A DNA stretch of 64,000 bases from Sphingobacterium sp. B16(2022) (GCF_012030425.1 NZ_JAAUVN010000001.1:1674001-1738000); one strand, 5' to 3'. Numbered from the stretch's first letter, positions 36,825-45,915 are shown. Numbers and translations: made by a program. Notes: generated by a model not told the origin, from the letters alone.

Positions 36825-37667
36825 ATGCTGGTAAAAAAATACTCTGGAGAACTAGTTCCATTTAACAGTGACAGCTTACGTCATTCTTTAACGCGATCTG
36901 GTGCCAACAATGAACAAGTTGAAAAAGTTTATACACAAATCAAAGAAAAACTATTTGACGGGATAAGCACAAGAGAGCTATATCAGTTAGCTTTTGAAGC
37001 CCTAAAATCACAAAGAAATTCTTTTGCAGCTCGATATAGCCTAAAAAAAGCACTTCGAGAATTAGGTCCTGAAGGTTTTTATTTCGAAAAATGGATCGCA
37101 CGCTTATTTCAAGAATATGGTTTTGAAAGCACCACAGGACAAACAATCCAAGGCCACGCAGTTTCTCACGAGATAGACGTTGTTGCATCGAAAGGAAACG
37201 AGATGTTGGCCATAGAGTGCAAATTTCGAAATGATATAGATGCGAAAATTTCAGTGACAACTCCCATGTATTTCTTATCCCGATTTAAAGATATCAGTGA
37301 TATATCCTATCATTTCTTCGGTCAAAATAAAAAATTCACGCAAGGATGGCTCGTTACCAATGCCTATTTAACTTCAGACTCCAAGGACTTTGGTAAGTAC
37401 TATAACGTCAATTTTCTTTCATGGGACTACCCAACAGACAATAGCATAAAAAAAAGAGTGGATAAAGCTGTTTTTTATCCTGTTACCTGCCTCACAACCC
37501 TTACAGATGTAGAAGAGAAAACTTTATTACAGAACCAGATCATACTCGTGAAAGATATTATCAATAATAAAGAAGCACTCAAGTCGCTAAAATTAGACTC
37601 CGAAAAGTTAAGGTTAGTACTTGAAGAGGCTAGAGAATTAATTGACTATAAACTTGAAGAAGAGTAA
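36825..37667 (+). CDS. ATP-cone domain fused to a PD-(D/E)XK (Mrr-like) nuclease
   Basis: The protein has 280 residues. The first 85 or so form an ATP-cone (MLVKKYSGELVPFNSDSLRHSLTRSGA; DGISTRELYQLAFEAL; RYSLKKALRELGPEGF), the nucleotide-sensing module of ribonucleotide reductases and NrdR. The next 60 hold a restriction-endonuclease-like core: YGFESTTGQTIQGHAVSHEIDVVASKGNEMLAIECKFRND. Here Asp118, Glu131 and Lys133 form the D...ExK triad. The C-terminal part is helical, with a coiled-coil-like end (LKSLKLDSEKLRLVLEEARELI). The pairing suggests DNA cleavage tuned by ATP or dATP level. No methylase partner is seen, so this is not a classic restriction-modification unit. A terminator follows at 37719-37760. 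Confidence 0.82.
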   Translation: MLVKKYSGELVPFNSDSLRHSLTRSGANNEQVEKVYTQIKEKLFDGISTRELYQLAFEALKSQRNSFAARYSLKKALRELGPEGFYFEKWIARLFQEYGFESTTGQTIQGHAVSHEIDVVASKGNEMLAIECKFRNDIDAKISVTTPMYFLSRFKDISDISYHFFGQNKKFTQGWLVTNAYLTSDSKDFGKYYNVNFLSWDYPTDNSIKKRVDKAVFYPVTCLTTLTDVEEKTLLQNQIILVKDIINNKEALKSLKLDSEKLRLVLEEARELIDYKLEEE

Positions 37668-37718
37668 AATCAAAGCTTTAGTACGCACCTACTTAGCCTT
37701 CAAAACCAAAATAAAGTT

Positions 37719-37760
37719 CTTATTGTCGCCTTATTCTTTAAGAAATAAAGCGACAATAAG
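37719..37760 (+). terminator. Terminator of the ATP-cone nuclease gene
   Basis: CTTATTGTCGC and GCGACAATAAG form an 11-bp stem, extended by TTATT/AATAA, with modest T content after. Confidence 0.6.
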
Positions 37761-37846
37761 ATATAAAATAATCTACTTTCAATAATCTACTAACAGAAAA
37801 AAATCAACACATTTCTTCCAATTCCATTAAGAAAATTAGATAACAC

Positions 37847-38662
37847 TTATGATAGATCAATCGGATAATAAATATCACCATAAATTTTTAAATCATCCAG
37901 CACAACAGGATTTTCAAATATTCCAAACACAGAAGAACCTGAGCCCGACATCGCGGCATATAATGCGCCAGATGAATACATTGCATCTTTAAGTTCCTTA
38001 ATTTTAGGAAATTGCTCGAATATAGTTAGTTCAAAATCATTGTTCAGATAATACTTCCATTCCTGGATTGGCAACTGAATAATGGACCTTAAATCAAACT
38101 CAGGAGTTTTGGCAGCAACTCCGCTATAAGCCTCAACGGTAGATATGTGAATATTAGGATTCACTATAACAATATAGTATGCGCTCAAATTGACCTCAAT
38201 AGGAGCAAAATCAGTCCCAATACCAGTTGCATACACCGGTTTATTTTCAATAAAAAATGGACAGTCTGCGCCCAGCTGCTTCGCATAATTTTCCAGTTGT
38301 ACAACAGATAGTTGCAGCTCAAATTGATCATTTAGCATTTTAAGCACATAAGCTGCATCTGCAGATCCACCACCCATCCCAGCTCCGATTGGTATTCTTT
38401 TTAATAAATGAATAGCAACCGAAGGAATATCAAAATCTTGTTGAATTAAATGATATGCACGCTCACATAAATTCATACCCTTTCCAGGGATCACAATACC
38501 CTCCGACGAAAAAGTTGTACTACCGGAACTTAGTGGAACAATTTCAACAGCGTCATACAGGTTAACGGGGTAAAAGATCGTCTCTAAATCATGATAACCA
38601 TCAGGTCGCTTACCTACAATATGAAGACCCAAGTTTATTTTAGCATTTGGAAAAGATAGCAT
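37847..38662 (-). CDS. ispE: 4-diphosphocytidyl-2-C-methyl-D-erythritol kinase
   Basis: The 271-residue GHMP kinase phosphorylates the 2-hydroxyl of CDP-methylerythritol in the non-mevalonate isoprenoid pathway. The N-terminus has FPNAKINLGLHIVGKRPDGYHDLETIFYPV. The GHMP ATP loop is PIGAGMGGGSADAA and the C-terminal motif is YAAMSGSGSSVFGIF. Length is slightly short (E. coli 283) but complete. It sits on the minus strand 45 bases after the Nudix gene; isoprenoid output feeds the menaquinone side chain made further on in this region. Confidence 0.95.
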   Translation of the reverse strand: MLSFPNAKINLGLHIVGKRPDGYHDLETIFYPVNLYDAVEIVPLSSGSTTFSSEGIVIPGKGMNLCERAYHLIQQDFDIPSVAIHLLKRIPIGAGMGGGSADAAYVLKMLNDQFELQLSVVQLENYAKQLGADCPFFIENKPVYATGIGTDFAPIEVNLSAYYIVIVNPNIHISTVEAYSGVAAKTPEFDLRSIIQLPIQEWKYYLNNDFELTIFEQFPKIKELKDAMYSSGALYAAMSGSGSSVFGIFENPVVLDDLKIYGDIYYPIDLS

Positions 38663-38707
38663 AAAAGATATTTAATAAAGATCAGTGATAAAATTATGGA
38701 TTCTATG

Positions 38708-39121
38708 TTAATATTCAAAAGTACCTGCTAACCAGATAGGAACTGTAAATTCTTCAATGAGGTGTGCTAATTTATAATTTTTATAATTATCTACGGTCAA
38801 CCAAGTTGCTTCTTCAAGCTCTGCCTGTGGTATTATAACTAATTTTTCCTTAAACTCTATTCTAAAAACCTCACCTCTAACGAGCGTATCAGCTTCATTA
38901 ACTGCTTCGGTTTCATGAAAGCCCATATATTCTAAATCTCGTGATAAAATATCCAGATCTAATTCTTCTTTTAGCTCGCGAATAAGGGCTTGAGAAGATA
39001 GCTCACCTTTTTCAATTTTACCACCAGGCATCATAAAATAGGATGAGCCTTTTTTTCTTACAACCAAAAGCCTATTATCAGCATCAACAATCATTGCACC
39101 TGCTAAATAAATCGTATTCAT
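38708..39121 (-). CDS. Nudix hydrolase
   Basis: The 137-residue protein has a full Nudix box, GGKIEKGELSSQALIRELKEELDLDI (around 33-58). The REL-x-EE core supplies the metal ligands. The beta sheet and C-terminal EATWLTVDNYKNYKLAHLIEE fit the fold. It hydrolyses nucleoside diphosphates linked to X; the substrate is unknown and could be a damaged nucleotide. It is on the minus strand upstream of ispE, and its own upstream side ends at the mqnA terminator, so transcription probably starts nearby. Confidence 0.88.
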   Translation of the reverse strand: MNTIYLAGAMIVDADNRLLVVRKKGSSYFMMPGGKIEKGELSSQALIRELKEELDLDILSRDLEYMGFHETEAVNEADTLVRGEVFRIEFKEKLVIIPQAELEEATWLTVDNYKNYKLAHLIEEFTVPIWLAGTFEY

Positions 39122-39165
39122 AGTTTCTCGTTTTAAGATGCCATAAGTGGCATCATGTTATAAAG

Positions 39166-39197
39166 TAAAAAGCGACTATTTCCATAATCGCTTTTTA
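39166..39197 (-). terminator. Terminator of the mqnE-phosphatase-mqnA operon
   Basis: TAAAAAGCGA and TCGCTTTTTA form a 10-bp stem 20 bases past the mqnA stop on the minus strand. A second hairpin, GATGCCATAAGTGGCATC, lies at 39137-39154. Confidence 0.8.
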
Positions 39198-39217
39198 TAT
39201 ATTCATTTCTAACACTA

Positions 39218-39946
39218 TTATGTATCTAAACCTTTTAAAAGTGTTAAATATCTTTCAATAGCTTCTCGCTTTTTAGCTGTAAGATGATAGTTCAAACTTG
39301 ATGTAAGATAATGACGGTAATCAAAATCTTTATATTCAGGCAATCCTGGAATCACAGCTTCAGGATGTGAAACTCCCAGTTTTAAAGCTTCATTAAATGA
39401 AGTGATAAATGCTTCCGGTAACTGCTTTTTACTGACCCAAACTGCGAACGCAAAAGGAAGACCTGTAAATTCTTTCCAGGTAAGTCCAAGATCGTAAACA
39501 TAAGGGACTTCATTCTTTTTGCCAAATGTTCGGTCTCCTATCAAGACATAAGCATCCGCCTCATCTATATTGGCAACAAGTTTAACTTGACGCTTCCAGT
39601 GATGCTTTAACAACACGCGTGCTAAACCATTAGAAGTGCGTGATTGCTGATCCAGATATAATGTCTGGATTTTTTCAATCGGTTTATGGGAAAAAATAAA
39701 AACCGAATCAACAGCCCCCTCCGTACCGATACAGTAGTCGGTGATGATATGCGCTTGAGGAAGACTTAATAACGCTGCTATAGGAATAATACCCAAATCA
39801 GCTTTATCATCAATTACTTTCTGGGCACATACACTCGGATTATCCAAGCTCAATTCGATCTGATCTAAAACTGCAGATTGTCTAATCCCATTTAAAAACG
39901 GCAATGTATTCGTATACGAAACTGCCGATACTCTCACTTTATCCAT
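39218..39946 (-). CDS. mqnA: Menaquinone biosynthesis protein MqnA (chorismate dehydratase)
   Basis: The 242-residue enzyme begins DKVRVSAVSYTNTLPFLNG, the MqnA/MqnD family signature (SYxNTxPF). It also contains LSLDNPSVCAQKVIDDKADLGIIPIAALLSLPQ and SRTSNGLARVLLKHHW, as in chorismate dehydratase, a periplasmic-binding-like fold enzyme that starts the futalosine menaquinone route by making 3-enolpyruvyl-benzoate. Its start overlaps the end of the phosphatase gene by 8 bases, so translation is coupled. MqnE, encoded two genes upstream, performs the next step. Confidence 0.92.
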   Translation of the reverse strand: MDKVRVSAVSYTNTLPFLNGIRQSAVLDQIELSLDNPSVCAQKVIDDKADLGIIPIAALLSLPQAHIITDYCIGTEGAVDSVFIFSHKPIEKIQTLYLDQQSRTSNGLARVLLKHHWKRQVKLVANIDEADAYVLIGDRTFGKKNEVPYVYDLGLTWKEFTGLPFAFAVWVSKKQLPEAFITSFNEALKLGVSHPEAVIPGLPEYKDFDYRHYLTSSLNYHLTAKKREAIERYLTLLKGLDT

Positions 39947-40565
39947 TTGTCAATACCTCTAGATGTTTCGTATTATAATAGTCAATGATTTCAAATTGAT
40001 CATTATCATACGTTAATTTATATAAGGCAGTGTTTGTATGAGGAAATTCATCCATTTTTGAGGCATCTACACCTGTCAATAGGCAAAGAATAATACGTAA
40101 GGCACGACCGTGCATACAGACAAGTACGGTTTCTTCATGCTCTTGTTTAACCATATGTGCTATGGCATCACTTTGACGTAACATCAATGCATTAGGAGAT
40201 TCCCCCTCATCTACACTGACATCCAATTCACCATTTTTCCATGCTGATACCAGCGCATTGAATCCACTCATGATAGATTCGTCTTGCTCTTTACCTTCGT
40301 AGATTCCCCAACTAATTTCATCTAAGCCCTCGAGCTCTTGCCAAGAAATACCATCTTTAATAAAAGATTCTACTGTTTGATGTGTTCTCAACAAGGTTGA
40401 GGTATAAATTTTATCAAACGGGATATCTTTATAAGCATCATAAAAAGCTTGAGCCTGTGCCAATCCCGTTTCATTTAGAGGAGAATTCACGCCACGTCCC
40501 TGAACAATACCTTTCAAATTCAGATCAGTTTGTCCATGGCGAATAAAATAAAAAGTCTTTTTCAA
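39939..40565 (-). CDS. Histidine phosphatase (phosphoglycerate-mutase-like) in the mqn operon
   Basis: The 208 residues show the histidine phosphatase motif at the N-terminus (FYFIRHGQTDLNLKGIVQGRGVNSPLNETGLAQAQ), the second arginine pocket (YTSTLLRTHQTVESF), Glu (EISWGIYEGKEQDE) and the second His block (ETVLVCMHGRALRIILCLL). Such enzymes are generic phosphomonoesterases (CobC, GpmB, PhoE type). It lies 8 bases downstream of mqnE and overlaps mqnA by 8 bases, so it is embedded in the menaquinone operon. The futalosine route has no clear phosphatase step, so its link to menaquinone is unproven. Confidence 0.88.
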   Translation of the reverse strand: MKKTFYFIRHGQTDLNLKGIVQGRGVNSPLNETGLAQAQAFYDAYKDIPFDKIYTSTLLRTHQTVESFIKDGISWQELEGLDEISWGIYEGKEQDESIMSGFNALVSAWKNGELDVSVDEGESPNALMLRQSDAIAHMVKQEHEETVLVCMHGRALRIILCLLTGVDASKMDEFPHTNTALYKLTYDNDQFEIIDYYNTKHLEVLTNG

Positions 40566-40573
40566 AATATGTC

Positions 40574-41773
40574 TTAATTATTTACAACAGGAAGTGCATA
40601 ATAATTCTTCTTCTTGCTATCGTCTTCAAAAACCACATCCTTGTAATCTGTGACAACATGATATAAGGTATCACGCTCTATTGGATGACGTCCTACCTTT
40701 CTAATCAACTCAACCAACTGTTGCGTCGACATACCGGGATTCTGTTCCTCCGCTCCTGCCATACTGTAAATCTTCGTCGTATCATCCAGTGTTCCATCGA
40801 TATCATCAACACCAAATGCTAAGGACATTTGTGCAGTATCCCTTGAAATCATTGCCCAATACGCTTTTATATGATCAAAATTATCTAGATAAATACGTGC
40901 TATCGCATAATTTCTTAAATCTTCAATCACAGAAACCTCAGAAATATGTGACATTTGATTTTCTTTATTTCTAAATTTCAATGGAATAAAGGTTTGAAAA
41001 CCGCCAGTCTTATCTTGCAACTGACGAAGTCTTTCCATATGATCTACACGATGCCAAAATTGCTCGATATGACCATAAAGCATGGTTGCATTGGTATGCA
41101 TTCCCAACTTATGTGCCTGTTCGTGGATATCCAACCACTGTTCAGCAGTACATTTATCATGGGCAATCTGCTCTCTGATCTCTGGATGGAAAATTTCAGC
41201 CCCACCACCAGGCATCGAATCCAAACCACAAGATTGCAAATACTTCATACCTTCATAATGACTCAATTTAGCCTTTTTGAAAATATAATAATATTCCACA
41301 GGAGTCAATCCTTTAATATGCAATTCCGGACGATGTGCTTTACATTTTTTAAAGAACTCCGCATAAAAATCAAGATTTTGCTTCGGCACCACACCACCTG
41401 TAATATGTACTTCCGTTACAGCTTCATCATCATACTTCTTCACGATATCCATCATGCCTTCCACATCCATTTCCCATCCTTCAGCACGTTCCTTGATCAT
41501 ACGGGAATATGAACAGAATTTACAATCGTAAACACATACATTAGTAGGCTCAATATGAAAATTACGATTAAAAAATGTGATATCCCCGTGTCTTTTCTCA
41601 CGAATAAAATTCGCCAAAACACCTAAATAACCCAATTCGGCTTTTTCATAAAGGTATACCCCTTCATCAAATGTGATGCGTTCCTCTTGCAACACTTTAT
41701 TCGCTATATTTCTTAACTCACTATCCAAAAGCGGATTAGAAATTAAGAAATTTAATTTTTCTTTAGCATCCAT
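40574..41773 (-). CDS. mqnE: Aminofutalosine synthase MqnE (radical SAM)
   Basis: The 399-residue radical SAM enzyme starts at MDAKEKLNF (41773). The [4Fe-4S] cluster motif CVYDCKFCSYSR has the CxxxCxxC spacing. SAM-binding GG and partner blocks follow (EVHITGGVVPKQNLDFYAEFFKKC; MPGGGAEIFHPEIREQI; GMHTNATMLYGHIEQF). It couples 3-enolpyruvyl-benzoate with SAM to make 6-amino-6-deoxyfutalosine. It is the first gene of a minus-strand operon with the phosphatase and mqnA, confirming the futalosine rather than the MenFDHC pathway. Confidence 0.94.
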   Translation of the reverse strand: MDAKEKLNFLISNPLLDSELRNIANKVLQEERITFDEGVYLYEKAELGYLGVLANFIREKRHGDITFFNRNFHIEPTNVCVYDCKFCSYSRMIKERAEGWEMDVEGMMDIVKKYDDEAVTEVHITGGVVPKQNLDFYAEFFKKCKAHRPELHIKGLTPVEYYYIFKKAKLSHYEGMKYLQSCGLDSMPGGGAEIFHPEIREQIAHDKCTAEQWLDIHEQAHKLGMHTNATMLYGHIEQFWHRVDHMERLRQLQDKTGGFQTFIPLKFRNKENQMSHISEVSVIEDLRNYAIARIYLDNFDHIKAYWAMISRDTAQMSLAFGVDDIDGTLDDTTKIYSMAGAEEQNPGMSTQQLVELIRKVGRHPIERDTLYHVVTDYKDVVFEDDSKKKNYYALPVVNN

Positions 41774-41800
41774 TAGCATGTCTCCTAGTCTATAACAAAT

Positions 41801-41849
41801 GTACCAAAAACAAGGCTAAATTCGTAGAATTTAGCCTTGTTTTTGGTAC
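41801..41849 (-). terminator. 23-bp perfect inverted repeat, terminator of the ABC exporter gene
   Basis: Arms of 23 bases at 41801-41823 and 41827-41849 pair perfectly around a 3-base loop, with a T5 run inside the arm. It lies 23 bases after the exporter stop on the minus strand and just before the mqnE start, so it may also affect transcription into mqnE. Confidence 0.75.
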
Positions 41850-41871
41850 TGCAATATATGTTGAACAACAA

Positions 41872-43698
41872 TTAATCTGTGAACTGTTGCATATCTATTA
41901 ATTTCCGGTATAAACCCTCCTGCTGAATCAATTCACTATGGCTACCTGATTCCACAATTTGACCAGCATCAATTACGACAATTGTGTCGGCGCTCTGAAT
42001 CGTACTTAGACGGTGTGCAATAACAACTGTAGTACGATTTTCCATCAACTTATATAAGGAATCCTGAACTAATTTCTCAGATTCAGTATCCAAAGCTGAT
42101 GTTGCTTCATCAAGCAACATAATGGGAGGATTTTTTAAAACAGCACGGGCAATACATATACGTTGGCGCTGTCCTCCAGAAAGTTTAGCCCCTCGATCAC
42201 CGATATTTGTTTCATAACCCAATTCTGTTTTTAAAATAAATTCATGAGCATTCGCGATTTTTGCAGCAGCTTCAACCTCTTCCTGCGTAGCAGAAGTATT
42301 AGAGAAAGTAATATTATTAAAAATCGTGTCATTAAACAAAATGGATTCTTGATTAACTACTCCAATCATCGTGCGCAAAGACTCTTGATCGAGATCTCTT
42401 AAGTCTATTCCGTCAAAAAGAATCTGACCGCCGGTAACATCCATAAACCGTGGTATCAGATCTACCAGTGTAGATTTACCGCCCCCGGATGGGCCTACTA
42501 GCGCAATTGTCTTACCTTTTTCAATAGTCAAATTGATATTCTTCAAGATGTTCTTTTCACCATAAGAAAAATCGACCTGTTGAAATTCAATCGCTTCTTT
42601 AAAATCAGTAACTTCCTTAGCATTAGGCTTATCAGTAACTTCACTTTTGGTATCAATCAATTCCAGTACACGCTCTCCAGCAGCAATACCATTATGAATA
42701 TTGCTAAAGGCATCAGTTAATGCTTTTGCAGGACGCATAACCTGGGAGAATATCGCGATATATGCAATAAATTCCGACGCACCAAATTCATCACTACCTG
42801 ACAAAACTAAATTTCCACCATATAATAAAATAATCGCCACCATGATTACACCTAACAATTCGGATACTGGCGAACCCATCTGTTGCCGCCTTGCCATGGC
42901 ACGCATAATACCGGCATAACGATCATTCTCATCATTGAAGCGTTTTTTGACAAAATTTGTTCCATTAAACGCCTTAACAATACGAACTCCTGATAAAGCC
43001 TCATCTAAAAAGGAAATCATATTTGCATACGAAGTTTGTCCCGCGATAGCTTGCGCCTTTAATGTCTTAACGATCTTCGATATAAAAAATGCAGAAATTG
43101 GGATAACTAACATCGCAAAAAGAGTCAACTTTGTTGAGATAGCAAATAACGTAACTAAAAAAGCAATCAATTGTAATGGCTCTTTAAAGACTACCTGCAA
43201 AGTTCCTGTTACAGAAAACTGCACAACCTGAACGTCGGAAGCTACTTTTGAAATAATATCTCCTTTTCTTTGCCCATTAAAATAACCTAAATGCAGATCC
43301 ATTACATTATTAAAAACAGTTTTACGTAAATTCAATAAAGTATGAATACGTAAGTTTTCCATGATTCTCTGAGATAGATAACGGAATAAATTACTGATAA
43401 AGACAGATATAATAATTGCGACGCAAACAAACTTCAATGCACCATAAGGACCATACTGTTGATTGGCCAAATTTGCATAATAAGTAAAATAAGCCGGTAA
43501 TTGACCAAGACCTTCTGGCTTGACTAACACGACATCGCTTGAAACCTGTTCTGTATTGAACAATACATGAAGCAAAGGAGCCAACATCGCCAAGTTTAAC
43601 GTACTGAATACAACTGTAATTAATGTAAAGATAATATACGGAATAGCATATTTCTCAATGGGTTTGGCAAAAGAAAGTAATCTAAAGTATGTTTTCAT
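41872..43698 (-). CDS. MsbA-like ABC exporter (fused membrane and ATPase domains)
   Basis: The 608-residue half-transporter has six hydrophobic helices in residues about 1-330 and an ATPase domain from about 365 on: Walker A GPSGGGKSTL, signature LSGGQRQR, Walker B IMLLDEATSALD, then the H-loop (VVIAHRLSTI). It acts as a homodimer. The architecture matches lipid or drug exporters such as MsbA, but the substrate cannot be read. It is upstream of mqnE on the same strand, yet separated by a very strong hairpin. Confidence 0.9.
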   Translation of the reverse strand: MKTYFRLLSFAKPIEKYAIPYIIFTLITVVFSTLNLAMLAPLLHVLFNTEQVSSDVVLVKPEGLGQLPAYFTYYANLANQQYGPYGALKFVCVAIIISVFISNLFRYLSQRIMENLRIHTLLNLRKTVFNNVMDLHLGYFNGQRKGDIISKVASDVQVVQFSVTGTLQVVFKEPLQLIAFLVTLFAISTKLTLFAMLVIPISAFFISKIVKTLKAQAIAGQTSYANMISFLDEALSGVRIVKAFNGTNFVKKRFNDENDRYAGIMRAMARRQQMGSPVSELLGVIMVAIILLYGGNLVLSGSDEFGASEFIAYIAIFSQVMRPAKALTDAFSNIHNGIAAGERVLELIDTKSEVTDKPNAKEVTDFKEAIEFQQVDFSYGEKNILKNINLTIEKGKTIALVGPSGGGKSTLVDLIPRFMDVTGGQILFDGIDLRDLDQESLRTMIGVVNQESILFNDTIFNNITFSNTSATQEEVEAAAKIANAHEFILKTELGYETNIGDRGAKLSGGQRQRICIARAVLKNPPIMLLDEATSALDTESEKLVQDSLYKLMENRTTVVIAHRLSTIQSADTIVVIDAGQIVESGSHSELIQQEGLYRKLIDMQQFTD

Positions 43699-43890
43699 TT
43701 ATGATATTAAGGTAGCAAAAATACTAAAATTACGCGCAATATATAAGGAATAGTTTAAAGGAATGAAATCTTGCACTTGGATGATATTAAAAATTTAATT
43801 CAATAAACACCAATTTAAACGACATTATACTAGTATTTTAATAGAAAAAGCCTAATTTAGTCCTTGTAAATTGTAAAATACCAGAACATA

Positions 43891-45060
43891 ATGCAAATAG
43901 AAGTTGCCAAAAGGTTGCAACAAACCGAAGAATATTATTTCTCAAAAAAATTAAGAGAGATTGATGAGCTCAATAAAGCAGGTGCTCGCGTGATTAATTT
44001 AGGCATCGGAAGCCCCGACTTACCTCCTCACCCTGAAGTTATTCAGACCTTGACGACAGAAGCGGCTAAAACCAATGTACATGGCTATCAGAACTATAAA
44101 GGTTCACCTGTTTTGAGGCAAGCAATTGCAGATTGGTATCAACGTTATTATCAGGCAACATTCAATCCAAATACAGAAATTTTACCTTTAATAGGCTCTA
44201 AGGAAGGTATTGTTCACATTTGCATGACTTACTTACAAGAAGGTGATGAAGTTTTAATACCAAATCCGGGATATCCAGCGTATGCGGCAGCAGTACGGTT
44301 AAGTGGAGCCACGGCAATTACCTATGATTTATCTGAAGAAACAGATTGGTTACCTGATCTTAAAAAACTTTCTGAAAACGATTTATCAAAAGTAAAATTA
44401 ATGTGGATCAACTACCCTCATATGCCAACTGGTTCGAGTGCAAACGAAGGATTTTATCTTGAATTGATTGCTTTTGCAGAGGCAAACCATATTTTAATCT
44501 GCCACGACAATCCTTATAGTTTTATCTTGACAGACAGCCCTAAAAGCATTATGTCTATTGAAGGTGCAAAGGATGTTGCCTTGGAACTTAATTCATTAAG
44601 CAAATCCTCCAATATGGCCGGATGGCGAATCGGTATGTTAGTGGGCGCAGAGGCACGGATCAATGAAGTATTACGTTTTAAAAGCAACATGGATTCGGGA
44701 ATGTTCTTACCAGCTCAATTAGCAGCGGCCAAGGCATTGCAGTTGGATCAAACATGGTATCAAGATTTAAATGCAATCTATCACGAAAGAAGGCAGTTGG
44801 TTTTCGAAATCATGAACCTGTTGGGCTGTACATATAAAAAGAATCAGGTCGGTTTATTTGTGTGGGCCAAAATTCCAGATAATTACGAATCAGGCTACAC
44901 GTTAAGTGATGAGGTGTTAGATCTATCACGTGTCTTTATTACTCCCGGAGGTATATTCGGAAGTGCTGGAAACACCTATATTAGAATAAGTTTATGTGCC
45001 TCAGTTGAAGTATTAAAAGAAGCAATTGCTAGAATAGAACAAGCAAAACAAACGAATTAA
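43891..45060 (+). CDS. Class I/II aminotransferase, next to tyrA
   Basis: The 389-residue PLP enzyme has the fold-type I landmarks: NLGIGSPDLPPHPE near the N-terminus, HDNPYSFI, and the Schiff-base Lys in SLSKSSNMAGWRIGMLVG. A conserved Arg for the substrate carboxylate lies near the C-terminus (YIRISLC). The sequence resembles the LL-diaminopimelate/aspartate-type group, but its position 15 bases before tyrA (start-to-stop gap) makes an aromatic or prephenate-family transamination plausible. In Bacteroidetes an aminotransferase often sits in the pheA-tyrA-aroG cluster; pheA and aroG are not here. Substrate is therefore inference. Confidence 0.87.
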   Translation: MQIEVAKRLQQTEEYYFSKKLREIDELNKAGARVINLGIGSPDLPPHPEVIQTLTTEAAKTNVHGYQNYKGSPVLRQAIADWYQRYYQATFNPNTEILPLIGSKEGIVHICMTYLQEGDEVLIPNPGYPAYAAAVRLSGATAITYDLSEETDWLPDLKKLSENDLSKVKLMWINYPHMPTGSSANEGFYLELIAFAEANHILICHDNPYSFILTDSPKSIMSIEGAKDVALELNSLSKSSNMAGWRIGMLVGAEARINEVLRFKSNMDSGMFLPAQLAAAKALQLDQTWYQDLNAIYHERRQLVFEIMNLLGCTYKKNQVGLFVWAKIPDNYESGYTLSDEVLDLSRVFITPGGIFGSAGNTYIRISLCASVEVLKEAIARIEQAKQTN

Positions 45061-45075
45061 GATTGAAATAACATG

Positions 45076-45915
45076 ATGAATATAGCCATTATTGGCGTCG
45101 GTTTAATTGGTGGCTCCGTCGCCATGAAACTAAAAGAAAAAAAATTCTGTGATCAGGTTTTTGGTGTTGACAAAAGTGATGCTAATCTAACAAAAGCATT
45201 GCAAATAGGCTTCATTGATCAAAAGGCAACATTAGAGGAAGCTTTAGAAAAATGTAAAGTGATCATTCTCACAGCTCCAGTTGATGCGATAATCACATTA
45301 GCGCCCAAATTATTGGATCTCGTAAAAGATCAAGTCATCATTGACATGGGCTCTACCAAACTAAATATTTTACAGTTAATCTCGGAACACCCTAATCGTG
45401 GCCGCTATGTTGCCGCCCATCCAATGGCTGGTACCGAATATTCAGGCCCCGAAGCAGCATTACCAAATTTGTTTAAAGATAAAATGATGGTTTACGTTGA
45501 GGCATTTAAATCTGATGAAGATGCATTCGAATTAACAGATTCCATTACCGAACAACTGGAAATGCGGACGTCATTTATGACTGCAGAGGAGCATGATACA
45601 CACACAGCCTATGTTTCCCATATTTCTCACCTGACTTCTTTTGCTCTAGCGTTAACTGTTTTAGAGAAAGAGAAATCGCAGGGTCGAATATTTGAATTGG
45701 CAGGATCTGGTTTTGAATCAACGGTACGCTTAGCAAAAAGCTCACCGGATATGTGGACACCTATTTTCAAACAGAACAGAGTTAATGTACTCGAAGTGTT
45801 AGAGGAAAACATCAAGCAGCTGCAGGCTTTAAAAGATGCCATCCAAGATGAAAATTACACTCAATTACACAAATTGATTAAAAAATCAAATAAGATTAAA
45901 CGTATTATTAAATAA
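45076..45915 (+). CDS. tyrA: Prephenate dehydrogenase
   Basis: The protein has 279 residues from MNIAIIG (45076), with a further ATG one codon upstream at 45073. The NAD(P)-binding motif is IAIIGVGLIGGSVAMKL. The prephenate-site motif HPMAGTEYSGPEAA is typical of TyrA, and the C-terminal helical domain has FMTAEEHDTHTAYVSHISHL. It converts prephenate to 4-hydroxyphenylpyruvate for tyrosine. No ACT domain is attached, so it may not be feedback-controlled like ACT-fused forms. It is co-transcribed with the upstream aminotransferase and followed by a strong terminator at 45979-46010. Confidence 0.93.
   Translation: MNIAIIGVGLIGGSVAMKLKEKKFCDQVFGVDKSDANLTKALQIGFIDQKATLEEALEKCKVIILTAPVDAIITLAPKLLDLVKDQVIIDMGSTKLNILQLISEHPNRGRYVAAHPMAGTEYSGPEAALPNLFKDKMMVYVEAFKSDEDAFELTDSITEQLEMRTSFMTAEEHDTHTAYVSHISHLTSFALALTVLEKEKSQGRIFELAGSGFESTVRLAKSSPDMWTPIFKQNRVNVLEVLEENIKQLQALKDAIQDENYTQLHKLIKKSNKIKRIIK

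Noticed and set aside
36825..37667. Reading the ATP-cone nuclease as part of a type IV restriction-modification locus
   Set aside because: No methylase, helicase or specificity gene nearby; neighbours are TauE/SafE and ispE.
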